DNA from: Pseudoips prasinana
Lineage: Eukaryota; Arthropoda; Insecta; Lepidoptera; Nolidae
Assembly: GCA_951640165.1 (NCBI GenBank)
Contig: OX621258.1
Coordinates: forward strand, 10,563,501-10,627,500
DNA length: 64,000 nt
Reading direction: 5' to 3'
In this document: one piece after another, positions 23,816 to 34,209 of the stretch
Numbering within the stretch: position 1 is the first letter of the stretch
Layout: each line of letters begins with the position of its first letter
Notes under the pieces: generated by a model
What the model saw: only the letters and a program-made list of their open reading frames with translations
The model's database searches: none
Told to the model about the DNA's origin: nothing
Made by a program: the position numbers and the translations under genes

Positions 23816-24123
23816 TTAAATGTACAACAACAAATTATTTTGTTATTTATTTATGGATTTCACAATGTGTGGCCCTCTGTTAGCATTTCACGACTTAACT
23901 GCAATATCACTACGTGTGAGAGGTTCTGGTGATTTAAACCATTCATGATCGCTCAGTGTTTGTTTCGATCAGTAGAGTAAATATAATAAGGGTTGCCGAT
24001 GTATTTATAGTTTCATACCTAAAGTGCGTAGTGCATCAGGCCCGACCATAGAAATTAAGGGTGTATGTGACTTAATATATACTGTAATGATAGTGAAATT
24101 TAGTGGCAATATTTAAAGGTTAC

Positions 24124-24280
24124 CTTAATCTGTGGCTTCTCCCACTGCTCAATGTTGGATTCCTTGATCTCGAAGTAGACTCGCTCAATGCGCTTGGAGC
24201 CGCCCATGATTTCAATACGACCTAGGAACGGCTCGAAGTAGTTCAATACCGAACCCGCAGTCTCCAGAAAACGCGCTAAC
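24124..24280 (-). CDS. RyR: RyR exon ([20 protein letters not shown])
   Basis: Fifty-two codons after one base. [20 protein letters not shown] then [20 protein letters not shown] is one of the most conserved RyR stretches. Acceptor TTCACAG, donor GTAACC. Confidence 0.97.
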
Positions 24281-24698
24281 CTGTGAACAAAATCGAATAC
24301 ATTATGCTCTCTTTTGGGTTTATTAGCTAGCCTGGAATAATGGAATAACCACTTTTAACTACCCCTGAGGCGCTGTGGTTAACTCGATTCGTTATTCTCT
24401 TCGGACCCTGGTGATTCGGATTATATTTATTTATTTAAACTTTAGTACAATGAGAATGTACATAGGCGGACTTAATGCCAAAGGCATTTTCGACCAGTCA
24501 ACCTTAGGGTAGTGCAGAGAGATCGTGGCAGGTGTATTTGGGTTATAAAAATGTATTTTTACTTATTATTCGTATAATTAAACTTAATAATTACGAACAC
24601 TATATATAATATATATAATAGATACTATACAATAAATACTATATGATTTTAATTTAATGAATACTATACTATAACATACTATACAATAATAAATATAA

Positions 24699-27650
24699 TT
24701 ATTGACGAGACATTTCTGTGTGTAGTTTCTTATAAATATACTCACGAACTTTCTTTTTAAACGCGAAGCGAGTCTTAGCCATCCTGATTCCAACAGGAAG
24801 CTCATTCCAAAGAAGTATAGATTGGACAAAGAAAGAACAGTGAATGAAGTCAGAGCTGTGAGGTGGACATCGTAAAAGACGATTATGACTAGAGCGGAGA
24901 GTCTTACTATGATTAGCAGAAAGGTATTGAAAGTGAGGCGTTAAATAAGAAGGAACGGTAGGAGAGTCCAGTATGGAGAAAAGTGTGGTGAGCGCCCTCA
25001 AATTTCTTCGCTGGCGAATGGGCAACCAGTTTAACTGGGTACGGTAAGCAGATACATGATCATACTTACGAAGATTGAAAACGAATCGAATGCAGTTATT
25101 CAGAAGTCGGTCAAGTTTGTTAAGAAGATCTGCATTCAGGTCAAAGTAGCACACATCACCATAGTCGATAATAGGAAATATTAGAGTCTGCACAAGCATT
25201 ACTTTTGTTCTGGATGGAAGGAAATTTCTAAGCTTATAAAATGACCGTAGAATCCCAGTAATTCTCTGGCTGATCCCAGAAATGTGGCTTTGCCAGTTTA
25301 GGTGGTTGTCAATTACCAGTCCGAGATCTTTGACTTTTTGGCTAATGGGGATATGAGAGTTGTCAAAAATAATAGGCGGCAAACTGCCAACATCTACCTT
25401 GCACATCATCCTTGAGCTACCCACTATGATTGCTTGGCACTTTGATGGGTTGACAGTTAAGCCAAAATTATATGACGAGGTTTTTAAAAATTCTAAGTCA
25501 TGATTTATCTTATTAATCGCCTCTGGCAAACTATTGACACTCGCCTGGGCGTACAGTTGCAGGTCGTCAGCATAAAGATGATACGCACTCTGAAGATCAC
25601 GAGTTAAAAGGTTTATAAATACTGAAAACAAGAGAGGTGAGAGAATACCGCCTTGAGGGACACCAGTTTCTAAGTTGCACCAATTTGATGACGCTTCACC
25701 ATGGCGAACTGACTGCTGGCGCTCTCGAAGATAAGAGGAAAACCACTCCAGCGCTTCATCAGAGATCATAAGATGTGAGAGGATGGATAAGAGGATATCG
25801 TGACTGACGGTATTAAAAGCATTTGAAAAGTCGATCAACACCAGCACAGTGAGGTTGGTCGCCTCCATGCCGGCTCTAATATCGCCAGTCACTTTAAGGA
25901 GCGCCGTGGTGGTACTGTGTCCTGGTCGGAATCCGGATTGTAACGGGCTTATCAGCTTATTGGCAAGCACAAAATGAGATAGTTGCTTGTGGACACAGGA
26001 CTCAAGCACTTTAGACAGGAAAGGAAGGATGGAGATAGGACGATAATGACTAGGAAGTGTCGGATTTGAAATCTTGGGAAGTGGACGAACATGAGCATAG
26101 CGCCATATGGAAGGGAAAAGTCCGGAATCAAGGGAATAATTTATAATATGGGAAATTGCAGGCAACAGTTGGTCAAGGATTGGTAATATCATGCGTCGGC
26201 TAATATCATCGTAGCCAACTGCATTGGATTTAATGGACAGGATAATCTTTTTAATCTCATTTGAATCGACTGGGACAAAGTGAAAAGGATTAATGTTAGG
26301 ACGCGTTAGACCATTTAGAAAGTTGATAGTCTGAGCCTTGGTCTGATGATCCATAAGAGAAGAGGTAGAGAAAAAAGTATTTAGGTCATCTAGTCGAATT
26401 GAGGTGGGAAGGTCTAAGTTACGCGATTTGCCGATACCAAGAGTCCCAAGGAACTTCCAGATACCGGCAGGAGAAGAAGATGAAATATTGTCATGAATGT
26501 GTCGGCGTTTAGCATTACGTACCATCTGATTACACTTATTCCTAGCAACTTTGAAATTGTTCCAGTTTTCGTCGGAACGGTTTCGTTTAAACTTGCGAAA
26601 GGCGCAGTCCCTACGCTTCATCGCCATCAAAATCCCTCTCGTCATCCATGGTGCTGGTGGCCGCTTCAGAGTAACTTTTTTAATAGGTGCGTGAGTGTCA
26701 TATAAATTTGTAACCGCTTGATTGAAACACAGTACCTTTTCATCAATCGATTCGGACTTATACAATAACTCCCAGTTGACCTCAGAAGCATCCTTACAAA
26801 GATTTTCGACATTTATCCGAACAAAAGAACGCAAATGCAGCACTTGAGGTTTAGGTTTGGGTGGCTTAAGGATGTAGGATAGGAAAATTAGGTCATGATG
26901 GGAAAATCCGGGAGCATCATGTTGCCCGTAAGATGAGACTAAAGACGGATTGGAGGTGAGGATTAGGTCGAGCCAAGTATCATCACCCGAGGCATTGTGG
27001 TGTGTAGCTTGCAATGGCAAAACATGTAAGCTACTTGACTCGACTATATTTGTGAGTTTACGGGAACGGGGAGAGTTTGGAGCAAGGAGGTTGGTATTGA
27101 AATCGCCCATGATGATGTGGTGAGCATACTCCGAACCCAAAGATTCTAATACCAATTCTAAATCAGTGAAATAATCGACATTGGGTGGACTATATACGAC
27201 ACCAATAACGGTTTTGGACATTTTGATAGAAACCTCAAGAAAAAGAAACTCGGCAGAGGCAGAATAATTACATGAAGAAATAGCTACAATCTTATACGGA
27301 AGGTCGGATCTTAAGTAAATGGCAACACCACCACCACCTTTACCTATTCGATCATTACGTATAAGAATATAACCAGGAAGAGGATACAAGATAGAAAGAA
27401 GGTGAGGTTTGAGCCAGCTCTCGGATATCAGGACGGCATGTACATTACATGTCGAAAACGCTTCCAGTAGATCGCTATAATGACTAGGGATGCTTTGAGC
27501 ATTAAAGTGACAGACATTCAGTGAATGCTTATGACCTGCAGTAAACTTATCGTTTAAAAATGCACCAAGCGTGTCCCTAACCGAACAAAAGCTATCGTCA
27601 TCAGATGCAATAGCAGAGTGAAATGACTCATCGTCTGAACTGAATGACAT
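24699..27650 (-). CDS. LINE ORF2: AP endonuclease and reverse transcriptase
   Basis: A 983-codon frame starting at the ATG at 27650 (MSFSSDDESFHS); upstream codons are only AT-rich run-through. An apurinic-type endonuclease comes first, with CHFNAQSIPSHYSDLLEAF, ISESWLKPH, GGVAIYLRSD, MGDFNTNLL and a downstream HHD motif. Reverse transcriptase follows: HYRPISILPFLSKVLE, SGFRPGHST, LVLIDFSNAFNTVSHD, TGVPQGGILSPLLF and the catalytic YADD at about residue 692. It nicks target DNA and copies its own RNA there. The C-terminal region ends KLHTEMSRQ. No frameshift or stop was seen. Confidence 0.93.
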   Translation of the reverse strand: MSFSSDDESFHSAIASDDDSFCSVRDTLGAFLNDKFTAGHKHSLNVCHFNAQSIPSHYSDLLEAFSTCNVHAVLISESWLKPHLLSILYPLPGYILIRNDRIGKGGGGVAIYLRSDLPYKIVAISSCNYSASAEFLFLEVSIKMSKTVIGVVYSPPNVDYFTDLELVLESLGSEYAHHIIMGDFNTNLLAPNSPRSRKLTNIVESSSLHVLPLQATHHNASGDDTWLDLILTSNPSLVSSYGQHDAPGFSHHDLIFLSYILKPPKPKPQVLHLRSFVRINVENLCKDASEVNWELLYKSESIDEKVLCFNQAVTNLYDTHAPIKKVTLKRPPAPWMTRGILMAMKRRDCAFRKFKRNRSDENWNNFKVARNKCNQMVRNAKRRHIHDNISSSSPAGIWKFLGTLGIGKSRNLDLPTSIRLDDLNTFFSTSSLMDHQTKAQTINFLNGLTRPNINPFHFVPVDSNEIKKIILSIKSNAVGYDDISRRMILPILDQLLPAISHIINYSLDSGLFPSIWRYAHVRPLPKISNPTLPSHYRPISILPFLSKVLESCVHKQLSHFVLANKLISPLQSGFRPGHSTTTALLKVTGDIRAGMEATNLTVLVLIDFSNAFNTVSHDILLSILSHLMISDEALEWFSSYLRERQQSVRHGEASSNWCNLETGVPQGGILSPLLFSVFINLLTRDLQSAYHLYADDLQLYAQASVNSLPEAINKINHDLEFLKTSSYNFGLTVNPSKCQAIIVGSSRMMCKVDVGSLPPIIFDNSHIPISQKVKDLGLVIDNHLNWQSHISGISQRITGILRSFYKLRNFLPSRTKVMLVQTLIFPIIDYGDVCYFDLNADLLNKLDRLLNNCIRFVFNLRKYDHVSAYRTQLNWLPIRQRRNLRALTTLFSILDSPTVPSYLTPHFQYLSANHSKTLRSSHNRLLRCPPHSSDFIHCSFFVQSILLWNELPVGIRMAKTRFAFKKKVREYIYKKLHTEMSRQ

Positions 27651-28286
27651 ACGGAATATATATATATATATATATAATAAAATATTTATAAAGAAATAAT
27701 AACAAATTAAGCTTATTTTGTGGTGCAATATTTAGATCAGAACCAAATCTCTGCACCACCCGCCAGCGTACAAGCACACTACTACATACTACATCTAAAA
27801 TATAAAACATCACAATAAAGTTAACATACATTAAAAAGAACAAAAAATAAAATAAAAGGAATAATGAGTAAAGATAACTAAGCAAAATAAATAACATGTC
27901 CAGTCGGAAAATATACAAAGGTACACTACTTGCCCACATAACGTGTAATAAAGTTACAGCATGAAACGAAACGTAATTATAGTTTGGCATCTGTAAATTT
28001 GACATTTGTTTGTTTGGGTCTTCAAGAAAAATAATGAACAAAACTTACCTACAAAATAATTAATAAAACACTATATTCGATGTATATAAAAAACTAAAAA
28101 GCAAGTGAGTGGAGGGTAAATTAATTGGAATATAAAACTTGTAGCGTAAACCACTCACTACATACACGGACATTCTTAAGGATGATATAAACACTAATTA
28201 GATATGTACGGTAAGTATCAACAATATTATATGATACGACTGGGTTATTATGTTACACTCATGACACAACACAGTGAACTAACGGT

Positions 28287-28889
28287 CTAATGCACTTTAT
28301 TTTTCAGCTTTCCCGGGTCGAGCTTATTAGAACTCGAAGATTCCTGTGACGCCTTTGGATACCTGGCTGTCAGTGCAGTCAGCTCTTCATGTGAAGTTAA
28401 TTTGTGCCGTTTACCATCTGCTGTCTTAACGAAAATCGTCCCATCCTGGGACCATACTGATCGAAATCCGAAATATGCTTTTGTTTGGGAGAAGACAGCT
28501 TGCCTAGTCCTAGTGAGGAATTCTTTCACCGAGATAAAGGATCCTTTCAAGCTGGATTTAGCTTTCCAGATTGCGGATTTGTCATTTATGCTAGATAGCC
28601 GTACAAGGATAGGACGGTGCCGGTCTTTACTGGGGGTCCCTAGCCTGTGACAAACCTTGATGGATGATGCAGAGATGTCAGTAAGCCCCATCTTGTTGTT
28701 AAAGACATCCAACAGTAACTCGGAACAGTGTTCATTCTCCTTCTCAGTGATACCAGAAAATATGAGTGCCTTCCTTCGATTTCTTGTTTCAAGAGCATTA
28801 TATCGAGGTAACTCATATATTACTTGGAAGGTTAAGGACGAACTAGTCAAGGTGTTTTCCATACAAACGTATTCGTAGCATATGTCCAC
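28287..28889 (-). CDS. LINE ORF1 protein, possibly N-terminally short
   Basis: 200 codons. The conserved part reads IFSGITEKENEHCSELLLDV, KVCHRLGTPSKDRHRPILVR, then KGSFISVKEFLTRTRQAVF and a DGTIFVKTADGKRHKL end, as in RNA-binding ORF1 proteins of insect CR1/Jockey LINEs. Such proteins are usually longer, so the first ~35 codons (MDICYEYVC) may be non-native sequence at a 5' truncation. Confidence 0.8.
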   Translation of the reverse strand: MDICYEYVCMENTLTSSSLTFQVIYELPRYNALETRNRRKALIFSGITEKENEHCSELLLDVFNNKMGLTDISASSIKVCHRLGTPSKDRHRPILVRLSSINDKSAIWKAKSSLKGSFISVKEFLTRTRQAVFSQTKAYFGFRSVWSQDGTIFVKTADGKRHKLTSHEELTALTARYPKASQESSSSNKLDPGKLKNKVH

Positions 28890-29249
28890 TATTTAATCAC
28901 CTATACGCAAAATAGATCATTATATCGATTGGTCTCGACATAATCAACATGTCTTCTTTAATATAATACCAAAAAAAGACATATTATCGAAACTATAAAC
29001 CTCTAAACATCCGTGTTTTCGCCGTAATTTGTCTCAACTTTGGACGTTAATTAATAATTTATGGATTATGAAAACACAAAAAAAACAAACATAGTGGGCT
29101 AGACAATCTATAAAAAAGTTCAAATAATTTCATTTGTTAGAGATATATCCTTGTTTTTTTTTAGTTTCTCCCAAATACCAAAGGTCTATTCATACATTTT
29201 ACGCGCTCGAGTTTTGTATAAATCGTCTTGCCTCTCGCTGCACATATTA

Positions 29250-29345
29250 CCCCCTGACGTGACGTCGGTGAGGGCGGGGGGAGCCAAGCCGCTACCGCCG
29301 GCATGAATGGCGCGCGGCCGCTTCTCATGCGCCTGCTTCAGTGGC
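29250..29345. other. GC-rich island upstream of the LINE
   Basis: A run of GC-rich sequence containing CTGACGTGACGTCGGTGAGG and GGCGCGCGGCCGCTTCTCAT stands out in AT-rich intron. It lies about 360 bases beyond the LINE ORF1 start, on its 5' side. It could be the element's 5' UTR/promoter, a different repeat, or a host regulatory island. The CRE-like TGACGTCA-type text (GTGACGTCGG) is suggestive only. Confidence 0.35.
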
Positions 29346-29824
29346 CTACTGGCCAAAACGTAAACGCAGTTATAGTTTCTCTATTCTCTTTGCTACAAGT
29401 AACCTTCGTTTGTGTTGTGCGCACTGTGTTTGTGACTCCAACAACCGGTTCGTCACTACGAGCACTATCATTTGTTCGTATTTCACACTGACCCATGGCA
29501 TAGTATTTTGGACAGCGATATCGAAACCTATGGTGATTGAACTTGGCTTTGCACCCAATTTTGGACATTTGGTTTTATTATTGTATGGTATTCGTTGCAC
29601 TAAATTGTTGTCATTAGTGATTATAGTATATTTTATCCATACGTGCAAATTGGCGCAATGGGTAAAAGTTGTATTTGATTATATTATATTTACCTATCTA
29701 TGTATAAGTAACTAGATATTTGCACCTACCTACTGAGGTGTTACGGAACTAATATTAGTAGGCAACTAGCGGCTTTCTGGCCGACTTTTTGTAAAGAACT
29801 AAATGTATCTTTCATTACACTCTG

Positions 29825-29965
29825 TTGCTCGCTGACTTGACTGCTTTGGGGTCTAGCGGCAGAAACATCTGACTGTTGACCGTGAGGTCCCGTGTTCGAT
29901 TTCCAGGTAGGGCAAATAGGGTAGAAGGGTTTTATTGGGTTTTTCTGTCAGGATATTCCTAGTAG
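29825..29965 (+). repeat. tRNA-like SINE, second family
   Basis: Has a TCTAGCGGCAGAAACATCTG segment and a B-box-like GTTCGATTTCC, followed by a CAGGTAGGGCAAATAGGGTA segment. Structured like a Pol III SINE; no full tRNA cloverleaf is retained. Confidence 0.5.
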
Positions 29966-30023
29966 CAGCGAGGAGTCTGGGTTGTGCCAAATAGACGCAA
30001 CGACGTGTTATTGTGAGTATATA

Positions 30024-30066
30024 TATTACCACGTAATGGGGGGCGAGACCTCATTACGTGGTAATA
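30024..30066. repeat. Inverted repeat, 15-bp arms, 13-base loop
   Basis: 30024-30038 (TATTACCACGTAATG) and 30052-30066 are exact inverse copies. Confidence 0.9.
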
Positions 30067-30583
30067 ATAAACTCGCTGATAATTGAGCTTTCTATAGGTA
30101 TATTTTTTTGTCAAGAAACACCCAAGGGTATAAAAAAAAACAAACAATTACCTATTATTTGCAAGTACAAGGCCACTTCAAAATAGGTTTTGGTCTATTT
30201 AATAATATACAAAAATGGATGTGAATATATAAATAATATGATATATAAATATAATGGAGATTCGTGTTATGCGTGTGTGAGCAGTACGTGTGAAGAAAAA
30301 AAATTGCTCGTAGTTTTAAATATAAAATCTTAGCGAGATCAGAGTGTATTACACAGATAGGCAATTTGTATAAGATAATACCTATGTGTATTTTGACAGT
30401 TTGTACATGTTTTTGTGAGCGTTCCCACTAACGGGTTTACTATTTAATTTAATGAAAACTAGTCAGCAGGACTTCAGTTTCTTCGTAAGAAAGGGTAAGT
30501 AGCTAATTACTTAGTTAGTTTTCTTTGAACGTGTGGTTTATTGTGCTGGTATATCAATATTTTTTTTGTTTGCAGAGAGATAG

Positions 30584-30660
30584 AGAGATTCTATGGTTTT
30601 CTGGGCCCATTTTTATATAACCAAAATATAAAAATGGGCCCAGAAAACCATATAATCTCT
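30584..30660. repeat. Palindrome, 35-bp arms with one mismatch, 7-base loop
   Basis: 30584-30618 and 30626-30660 are inverse copies with a single C/A difference; the core is TCTGGGCCCATTTTTATAT. Confidence 0.93.
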
Positions 30661-30699
30661 GTGCCACCGATGTACGATAGTTGCGTGTTTGTTTACAGA

Positions 30700-30743
30700 C
30701 ATTATAGGACTTGCGCTTCGTCATTAGCGCAAGTCCTATGATG
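30700..30743. repeat. Palindrome, 17-bp arms with one mismatch
   Basis: 30700-30716 and 30727-30743 (TAGGACTTGCGC and inverse), loop of 10 bases, only 40 bases from the preceding palindrome. Confidence 0.9.
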
Positions 30744-30949
30744 TTTTTTGTAGTCACAGTGGATGCCAAATGGCATGGAAATACATAATATTGATTATGA
30801 TTCCTTATTTTGGCCGGAAGAAAAATATACACTTATTATATAGTATAAAGTATATATTATAATAAAATTAAACTTTTAAGCCTGGAGTCTAGACGTAAGT
30901 TACTCATAGTTATGATGCTGCATGGCATATGTAATAATAAGTTTGACTG

Positions 30950-31182
30950 TACAGATATCACTAACCAATTATGTTATGTTGTGTACCCAGAACTGTCATA
31001 CAGCGAGAGGTGCGTGTGCGCCGGGTGTTTCACACCGCGAGATGTAGAACTAATGCCGGGGCACGGGCTCCTCTATGGCGTCTCGTAGATACGTATAACA
31101 CACACTTTGTGGAGTTTGATATTTTTGCACTCTCACACTCAGCTTTTAAAGCTAAAGTAAATAAAATTTTATTAAAATAAAC
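30950..31182 (+). pseudogene. LINE C-terminal fragment
   Basis: An open frame ends RAPLWRLVDTYNTHFVEFDI FALSHSAFKAKVNKILLK (shown in two parts). This is the pattern of the last residues of CR1/Jockey-type proteins (LVxTYN...DIF..S...FK). Upstream LINE sequence is lost, so it is a 5'-truncated copy. Confidence 0.6.
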
Positions 31183-31416
31183 ATAGAGAGATGCACTAGT
31201 TTCGGGGTATACCTACGAACAAAAATTTATGAGCAACCAATATACAATGTTCCCAACAAGATGCGCACAGCTAACCTGCTTTTAAAATATGTAATTATTT
31301 TGCGGACATTAGTGTGGGTTATACGTTTATTTAATTTAAGTTATATTATAATCTGCTAGAAATACTGTAACGTATAGGTAACTGTTTTGTGTCCCAATAA
31401 AGAAAAATAAAAAAAA

Positions 31417-31462
31417 TAATTTCACTTCACCTCTTGTACCTACAACAGGTGAAGTGAAATTA
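31417..31462. repeat. Palindrome, 22-bp arms, 2-base loop
   Basis: TAATTTCACTTCACC continues to TTGTA, then CC, then the inverse; one mismatch. Confidence 0.9.
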
Positions 31463-31806
31463 CAACACAACAGTTAGTTATATAATAATGTCCTCCTAGC
31501 TGGATTCGGCCACGGCAGCCAGTCTCAATAGAGATTAGCCATCTGCACGCGACATACTATAGTGCACAAATCGTTCTCTACGGGTAAACACTTAGAGCTA
31601 GACCAACGAAGCAGTCAATAGTTAGTTAGTAGGTACTCGTACTTGTGCTCCTTCCTTACGTAACAGTACTCCGCTCGAAGGGATGAGTCAACATTATTTT
31701 GACCGCTCCATTTAAATGTATGGGCTTAAATCATTTAAAATTATGTTTAGACAATTTGAATGGCTTTGGGTCAATAATATGTATCTACTGTAAAAACTTG
31801 AAGACT

Positions 31807-31976
31807 GTAACTTTAACCGTATGGCTGTAAAACCTGTGTGACAGATGGACAGACGGATACCAGACTGACAGCAATAGGGTTGCGTTTAGGGTCCAAAACG
31901 CAACCCTATTGCTGTCAGTCTGGTATCCGTCTGTCCATCTGTCACACAGGTTTTACAGCCATACGGTTAAAGTTAC
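31807..31976. repeat. Perfect palindrome, 81-bp arms, 8-base loop
   Basis: 31807-31887 and 31896-31976 are exact reverse complements by eye, around AGGGTCCA. The arm includes ACAGATGGACAGACGG and GCAATAGGGTTGCG, which resemble the end of the dispersed repeat family E (34754-35346). A local inverted duplication of a repeat end is the simplest reading. Confidence 0.95.
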
Positions 31977-32353
31977 CCCGTTACCCCCGTACACACTCAT
32001 GACACATATAAGCTAAAACTTTATTTTAATTTAAACTTTACTAACTTTAAAACTTTAGGCTCTATTATGCTACATTCTTTCCCCCTCGTAAAATAAGTAA
32101 GGTCTAATAGTAAGTAAGTATTTATTTGTCTTGCCGTTTCCGCGCGCTTTGCCGCGTCCACTTGTGTTAGTCAATGAAATTGCGTTTTTGGGCGCTACTA
32201 CATTATAGTAAACGCATCAACTGGTTCGTGCTCGCTCATTTCTGACCCCATCTCAGTCGCACAATTTGTCAGGTGAGACAACACGCTTTGAGGCCGCGCC
32301 CACCGTCGAGTTGGACCGCGTGGCTAGTTGGCTCTTAAGGGTGCTCTGTGTTT

Positions 32354-32439
32354 TCTAGTTCACTTAAACATTGTTGTTTTATTGTAAATCGAACATATCT
32401 TCGATTTACAATAAAACAACAATGTTTAAGTGAACTAGA
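32354..32439. repeat. Perfect palindrome, 40-bp arms, 6-base loop
   Basis: TCTAGTTCACTTAAACATTG at 32354 onward is mirrored exactly to 32439; the loop is CATATC at 32394-32399. Family D copy 3 starts directly after it. Confidence 0.95.
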
Positions 32440-32600
32440 GAGAGTTGGAGTTGTTCAAGCCGCTCAGTAAAACAATGATATGACTTAAACGGCTTTTGTC
32501 TGTTAACTACCACTAAGACCGACAAATGAACGTGCCCTCTGAAACACGGATACACTCAGAAATTCAACTGGATTGGCGGTCATCCATCTATATGACACGC
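32440..32600 (+). repeat. Interspersed repeat family D, copy 3 (degenerate)
   Basis: GAGTTGTTCAAGCCGC, AAGACCGACAAATGAACGTG and GAAACACGGATACACTCAGA align with the other family D copies. Confidence 0.7.
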
Positions 32601-32671
32601 GTATAGTCCTTTATGCCGATACCCTCGGGCTGTCCGTGGATAGTTTATCTAACTTAAGTGTTAATACTTAC

Positions 32672-32833
32672 CTAGGTTCATTAGGCATATGTTCAGACAA
32701 GTTAGTCAACAGCACAGCCAAGTTGAAACCGATTTCCTTAGCGGGTTCGTGGAAGCGGTCGCAGAAGCCAATGTAGTCCAATTTGCCGTCATGATTGGTT
32801 TCGCAGCAGGCCAAAAGGAACTCTATTTCTTCC
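32672..32833 (-). CDS. RyR: RyR exon with EF-hand 2
   Basis: Fifty-three codons, [20 protein letters not shown] to LSEHMPNEP. The second EF-hand loop ([12 protein letters not shown]) keeps N3, D5 and G6 but has glycine at position 12, so it is probably a weak calcium site. [20 protein letters not shown] is diagnostic. The next exon downstream is 8.4 kb away, beyond the largest intron of the window. Confidence 0.97.
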
Positions 32834-32872
32834 CTGCAAAGAAACAAAGGTTGAGTTATGATACTGTTTTTA

Positions 32873-32906
32873 ATGCTGCTTCTTGTATAGATACAAGAAG
32901 CAGCAT
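32873..32906. repeat. Perfect palindrome, 16-bp arms, 2-base loop
   Basis: ATGCTGCTTCTTGTAT, AG, then the exact inverse; 40 bases from the EF-hand 2 exon, on its acceptor side. Confidence 0.95.
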
Positions 32907-33045
32907 AACCCGTTACTAACATTACGCTAAGAACATTGTTACTAACTACTCGTGATCTGTATTTTTGCTAACACTAGGTTAAGAACACTGTTACTAACAA
33001 ATTTAGGGACCAAAGTCTGAAATAAATGTATTTATTATTATTATA

Positions 33046-33291
33046 CTAATATTATAAAGAGGTAACGTTTGTGAGTTTGTGACGTTGTAAGGGGTAATCT
33101 CTGATCTACTGAACCGATTTTCAAAATTATTTCACCAATAGAAAGCTACGTTATTTTGGAGTGTCATAGGCTATGATTCATCATCATAATTATTATATCC
33201 CGAACTTTTAACCCGAATTATTACGCGTTACAAACGGGCAGGGACAAAAATATTTATAACGCGGAACGAAGTCTGCGGGCACTGCTAGTCT
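33046..33291 (+). repeat. Repeat with CTGCTAG end
   Basis: Starts near ACTAATATTATAAAGAGGTA, contains CTACTGAACCGATTTTCAAA and AACGAAGTCTGCGGGCACTG, and ends CTAG. It belongs to a family very common in insects; a reversed fragment is at 62590-62730. Helitron-like ends are possible. Confidence 0.6.
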
Positions 33292-33481
33292 ACAATAAAA
33301 TTGTTCCCTTAAAAAGGACAACTCTCTTCCAAATCACAGGTTTTTTACCTAGTTTGGGAGAGAGAAGAAGATAAAATAAAATTATTTTTCACCACAATTA
33401 TGTTGGTTCTTTTCTGGCAAGAAAACAGCTAGAAAATCATAAATTTACATTCGATTCAATATTTGTAAAAAAAGTACTTAC

Positions 33482-33683
33482 GGCGTATAACTCTTCTGTT
33501 GTTCCATCTTTTCCTTGAAGTCCTTAGGCAGAACCCACCCATCATTGTTCGCATCGATCTCCTGGAAGCTGGCGCTGGACGTCAGGTCCTTCAGTTTAAG
33601 GAACATGTCGAAGTACTTCAGGATCAGCTCCACGTTGGACGCGGATTCTACGAGGGTGTCTACCATCTGCTTACCGATTGTAC
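33482..33683 (-). CDS. RyR: RyR exon with EF-hand 1
   Basis: Sixty-six codons from [19 protein letters not shown] to QQKSYT. The loop [12 protein letters not shown] has acidic or amide residues at positions 1, 3, 5 and 12 and glycine at 6, a canonical calcium-binding EF-hand. In RyR this domain sits against the S2-S3 region and is thought to tune calcium regulation. Confidence 0.97.
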
Positions 33684-33890
33684 CTGGGAGAAAATCACAA
33701 GAGTTTAACCATAATCGACTGGCAGAACTCACCAGGTCTAGTCATAGATAGTTTATTTATAAGTGGTAATAGATTCTAGTAAGGATCTAATAACAGAGTT
33801 TCTGTTAATCGTCTCACTCATGCATAGATGACAAAACTAAATATTTTTCCGAAACCAGCTAGTAAAACAATCTATAAAAGAAAATCTTAC

Positions 33891-34051
33891 CGTTCACAAC
33901 ATTTCCTTCAAGCATAGACAACATCATAGTGATCATGTCTTTCTGCAAGTTGAGGAGTTCCTTCAGCAAGTCGACTTGAGACGAGTGTTTGGACAATTTG
34001 TCTTGCATATGCGAGAAGAGGAAGAGGAAACCTCCCACCGCGTCCCACAAT
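33891..34051 (-). CDS. RyR: RyR exon ([20 protein letters not shown])
   Basis: Fifty-three codons with one base at either side. [20 protein letters not shown] and [16 protein letters not shown] are conserved. Acceptor TTTCAG, donor GTAAGA. It immediately precedes the EF-hand region. Confidence 0.97.
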
Positions 34052-34209
34052 CTGAAATACATTATACGATGTATCAATATTCGATAGTATAAATAAGTTC
34101 TATTACAAACATGCCGATCTGTTCATGCTATTATTATATTTTTTTGTGTATATCAAGAACTTAAGGGTTCTTTAATTTGTTCACTTTTGTAGATAATGAT
34201 GATTTTTAC

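Larger units (their letters stand above)
24428..28889 (-). mobile_element. CR1/Jockey-type LINE, nearly complete
   Basis: Minus-strand element in the 8.4-kb RyR intron, the same orientation as RyR. It has ORF1 (28287-28889), a ~640-base spacer, an uninterrupted ORF2 (24699-27650) and a 3' UTR ending near 24428 in AAATAAATAAATATAAT. The 3' UTR segment ATTAAGTCCGCCTATGTACA is typical of lepidopteran LINE tails. The 5' limit is not clear, and ORF1 may be truncated at its start. Intact ORFs suggest a recent insertion. Confidence 0.85.

Noticed and set aside
29303..29715. Overlapping ORFs of 62-124 codons on both strands
   Set aside because: No start context, splice sites or domain; composition resembles random intron.
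30024..32906. CRISPR array or operator cluster
   Set aside because: The repeats are unrelated palindromes, not identical direct repeats with spacers, and the genome is an animal.
32689..32919. Plus-strand open frame across the EF-hand exon
   Set aside because: Antisense shadow of the RyR exon 32672-32833; no independent coding signal.
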